Origin: Thioalkalivibrio sp.
Lineage (GTDB): Bacteria; Pseudomonadota; Gammaproteobacteria; Ectothiorhodospirales; Ectothiorhodospiraceae
Direction of reading: 5' to 3'
DNA: 7,089 nt
Assembly (NCBI GenBank): GCA_007120155.1
Contig: SKOF01000567.1
Span: forward strand, 1 to 7,089
Part shown: one piece after another, positions 5,055-7,089 of the stretch
Layout: each line of letters starts with the position of its first letter
Position numbering within the stretch: position 1 is the first letter of the stretch
Notes under the pieces: model-generated
The model's database searches: none
Seen by the model: the letters and a program-made list of their open reading frames with translations, nothing else
Told to the model about the DNA's origin: nothing
Translations under genes and position numbers: made by a program

Positions 5055-5612
5055 ATGCTTGCCGCTGCGCCGGATCCCGACGATGTCGATCGTCGCTTTG
5101 TGGTCAGTCCCAACCACTCTCTGAGCTGGCAGGGCAACTGTCTGTTCATTGCCCTGGTGGGGCTGGTGCTGTTCCTGGTGGCGTCGGGCTTCGTCCTGGC
5201 GGGTCTCTGGATGGTGGCGCCCTTTGCGGGAATTGAGCTCCTGGCTGTGGCTATCGCCCTGTACGCGGTCCATCGTCGCGGACGGCGCACGGAGGTCATC
5301 GACGTGAGTGCGCCGTTGGTGACCATATCGGTGGCGGGCAGCCGCGTGGAGCGCCGCTTCCATCTGCCGCGCGGCCAGTCGCGGGTCATACTGAATGCCG
5401 CGGCTCGGCCAAGGCACCCCAGCCGGCTGTTCATATCGTCGCCGGGCCTGGGGGTCGAGATCGGCCGGTGTCTGGGCGAAGAGGAACGCCAGGGGTTGGC
5501 CGCGGCGCTGCGCGCGGCCATCCATGCGCCGCCAGATTCCGTGCCTGCCGGATCGAGGCGCGGCTCGCCGAATCAAGAAAAGCAAATCGTGGTCAATGAC
5601 CAATTTTCTTAA
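5055..5612 (+). CDS. DUF2244 membrane protein next to cox genes
   Basis: This 185-residue protein has the DUF2244 layout: a short N-terminus, the motif PNHSLSW (19-25), two membrane helices close together (about 29-52 and 54-73), a basic HRRGRR turn, then a soluble beta-rich domain ending with GRCLGEEERQGLAAALRAAI (137-156). The biochemical function of the family is not established. Such genes are often found near cytochrome c oxidase genes in proteobacteria, and this copy sits 24 bases before coxB, so a role in oxidase assembly or stability is a reasonable inference, not a demonstrated one. The ATG at 5055 comes right after an in-frame TGA, so it is the first possible start; GGAG (5045-5048) is six bases upstream. 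The tail after residue 158 is polar and probably disordered. Confidence 0.85.
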   Translation: MLAAAPDPDDVDRRFVVSPNHSLSWQGNCLFIALVGLVLFLVASGFVLAGLWMVAPFAGIELLAVAIALYAVHRRGRRTEVIDVSAPLVTISVAGSRVERRFHLPRGQSRVILNAAARPRHPSRLFISSPGLGVEIGRCLGEEERQGLAAALRAAIHAPPDSVPAGSRRGSPNQEKQIVVNDQFS

Positions 5613-5636
5613 GGTCTGTCCTGGAGGGGGAGAGTT

Positions 5637-6767
5637 ATGACGTCTGGAAAGAAGAGAGGGCTGGCGAGCACCTGCATGGGCGTGCTCCTCCTGATGCTCT
5701 CGGGCTCGGCGTTCGCCACCAACTACGGGCTCAATATGCCCGTGGGCGTGACCGATATCAGTGCCCGCGTCTACGGACTGCACATGCTGATCTTCTGGAT
5801 CTGCGTGATCATCGGCGTAGTCGTTTTCGGGGTGATGTTCTACTCCATCCTCAAGCACCGGAAGTCCCTGGGCGCCAAGCCGGCCACCTTCCATGAAAAC
5901 ACCACCATCGAAGTGGTGTGGACGGTCATTCCGTTCCTGATCCTGGTGGGTATGGCCATCCCCGCCACCCGGGTCCTCATTGCCATGGAAGACACGTCCG
6001 ATTCGGACCTGACCATCAAGTCGACCGCCTACCAGTGGAAGTGGCATTACGAGTACATCAACGAGGACGTGGGTTTCTTCAGCAACCTCGCCACACCCCG
6101 CACCGAGATCCTCGGCATGGAGGAAAAAGGCGAGCACTACCTGCTGGACGTGGACAACCCGGTGGTGGTGCCGGTGGACAAGAAGGTGCGCCTGCTGCTT
6201 ACCTCCAATGACGTGATTCACGCCTGGTGGGTGCCGGAACTGGCGGTCAAGAAGGACGCCATCCCCGGCTTCATCAACGAACTCTGGTTCCAGGTCAACG
6301 AACCGGGCGTTTATCGTGGTCAGTGCGCCGAACTCTGCGGGCGCGACCACGGCTTCATGCCCATCGTGGTGGTGGCCAAGGAGCAGGATGCCTGGGAGGC
6401 CTGGCTCAGGGAGCAACAGGATCATAACGCCGCCGAAGAGGCCCTGGCTTCGGCGGAACTCGCCATGGAGGACCTCATGAGCCGGGGACAGCGCGTCCAT
6501 GATGCGCAATGCGCTTCCTGTCACCAGGTGAACGGTGAAGGTATACCCAACGTGTTTCCGGCCATCAGCGGCAGCGAGATCGCAACGGGTGATCTCGAGG
6601 CTCACATGGAGATCGTGATGCGCGGCAGGTCCGGCACCGCGATGCCGGCATTCGGTCCGCAGCTCAATGACGTGGATCTGGCGGCGGTAATTACCTATCA
6701 GCGCAATGCCTGGGGCAACGACACGGGCGACCAGATTCAGCCCCCCCAGATCGGCGCGCTGCGCTAA
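5637..6767 (+). CDS. coxB: Cytochrome c oxidase subunit II with fused cytochrome c domain (caa3 type)
   Basis: This subunit takes electrons into the terminal oxidase of aerobic respiration. Of 376 residues, 1-27 look like a signal peptide (cleavage after SAFA), followed by two membrane helices (about 47-70 and 92-113). The periplasmic cupredoxin domain has the aromatic patch QWKWHYEY (133-140) and all CuA ligands: H195, C230, E232, C234, H238 and M241 within IHAWW and CAELCGRDHGFM. A C-terminal cytochrome c domain follows, with heme site CASCH (292-296) and probable axial methionine M336 in TAMPAFG. The fused heme c marks a caa3-like oxidase able to accept electrons from a soluble or membrane cytochrome c or a related donor. 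The start is well set by GGAGG (5623-5627). It lies between the DUF2244 gene and coxA, almost surely in one operon. Confidence 0.97.
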   Translation: MTSGKKRGLASTCMGVLLLMLSGSAFATNYGLNMPVGVTDISARVYGLHMLIFWICVIIGVVVFGVMFYSILKHRKSLGAKPATFHENTTIEVVWTVIPFLILVGMAIPATRVLIAMEDTSDSDLTIKSTAYQWKWHYEYINEDVGFFSNLATPRTEILGMEEKGEHYLLDVDNPVVVPVDKKVRLLLTSNDVIHAWWVPELAVKKDAIPGFINELWFQVNEPGVYRGQCAELCGRDHGFMPIVVVAKEQDAWEAWLREQQDHNAAEEALASAELAMEDLMSRGQRVHDAQCASCHQVNGEGIPNVFPAISGSEIATGDLEAHMEIVMRGRSGTAMPAFGPQLNDVDLAAVITYQRNAWGNDTGDQIQPPQIGALR

Positions 6768-6804
6768 CCGGTTTCACGACTCAAACGAATAAGAGGACGC
6801 TGAC

Positions 6805-7089
6805 ATGAGTGCGGTGAGTTCAGACGTTATCCATCACGAAGAGGAACACCCCAAGGGGATTACACGGTGGCTGTTCACGACGAACCACAAGGACATCGGT
6901 TCCCTGTACCTGTGGTTCTCCCTGATCATGTTCTTCATCGGCGGTGCCATGGCGCTGGTCATCCGGGCGGAGCTTTTCCAGCCGGGCCTGCAGATGGTGG
7001 ATCCGCAGTTCTTCAACTCCATGACCACCATGCACGCGCTGGTCATGATATTCGGCGTGGTGATGCCCGCCTTCACCGGCCTGGCCAAC
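6805..7089 (+). CDS. coxA: Cytochrome c oxidase subunit I, N-terminal part (cut by window edge)
   Basis: The reading frame from the ATG at 6805 stays open for 95 codons to the window end. After a polar N-terminus rich in His and Glu (DVIHHEEEHPKG) comes the hallmark WLFTTNHKDIGSLYLWF (22-38), the first membrane helix, and the second conserved segment NSMTTMHALVMIFGVVMPAF (71-90). H77 in that segment corresponds to the first ligand of the low-spin heme a. In the full protein (typically 520-600 residues or more) the heme a3-CuB centre reduces oxygen to water and pumps protons. The start has AGAGGA (6792-6797) seven bases upstream and lies 37 bases after coxB, so the genes are cotranscribed. Heme a3 and CuB ligands lie beyond the window. 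Confidence 0.97.
   Translation, partial: MSAVSSDVIHHEEEHPKGITRWLFTTNHKDIGSLYLWFSLIMFFIGGAMALVIRAELFQPGLQMVDPQFFNSMTTMHALVMIFGVVMPAFTGLAN

Noticed and set aside
5016..6605. 529-codon open frame on the minus strand
   Set aside because: It lies antisense to DUF2244 and coxB, both firmly identified. Its translation is low-complexity and rich in His, Gly and Arg, as expected for a shadow in GC-rich DNA.

Overview
The window reads as a chromosomal segment of a GC-rich gammaproteobacterium. The tsaD/rpsU divergent pair with yqeY after rpsU, the gammaproteobacterial-type GltD N-terminus, the BioH–BioC pair and a DUF2244–coxB–coxA cluster all fit that class. Ectothiorhodospiraceae-like (Thioalkalivibrio relatives) is my best guess, but this is inference from gene content and repeat style, not a match I could run. 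Almost everything here is recognisable housekeeping, and I see no undescribed defence, mobile or biosynthetic system.

Layout. Positions 1-1054 (minus strand): rpsU (ribosomal protein S21), then yqeY (GatB/YqeY family), then the N-terminus of gltD (glutamate synthase small subunit), which runs off the left edge. A consensus-quality sigma70 promoter at 1117-1145 drives rpsU. Positions 1055-1341 are the divergent control region. Positions 1342-2337 (plus): tsaD, which makes the t6A tRNA modification. Positions 2336-2467 hold a heptanucleotide-built repeat that ends in a large hairpin; it fills the gap between convergent tsaD and plsY and touches both stop codons. Positions 2466-3053 (minus): plsY, first acylation of phospholipid synthesis. 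Positions 3141-4758 (plus): bioH and bioC, overlapping by 8 bases, which act on either side of pimeloyl-ACP assembly in biotin synthesis. Positions 4759-5054 carry a hairpin and then an AT-rich island (39 G/C of 130 bases at 4851-4980) with two candidate promoters. Positions 5055-7089 (plus): a DUF2244 membrane protein, coxB with a fused cytochrome c domain, and the start of coxA, the front of a caa3-type terminal oxidase operon.

How they work together. The left part covers translation and tRNA modification (S21, TsaD) and nitrogen assimilation (GltD). The centre has lipid and biotin synthesis, which are linked because biotin feeds acetyl-CoA carboxylase and PlsY uses acyl groups from that pathway. 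The right part is aerobic respiration: CoxB takes electrons through its own heme c and CuA to the heme a/a3-CuB centre of CoxA.

The points most worth a second look are non-coding: the period-7 repeat and hairpin at 2336-2467, the AT-rich island before the cox cluster, the divergent rpsU/tsaD region with two inverted short repeats, and the absence of dnaG directly after yqeY.
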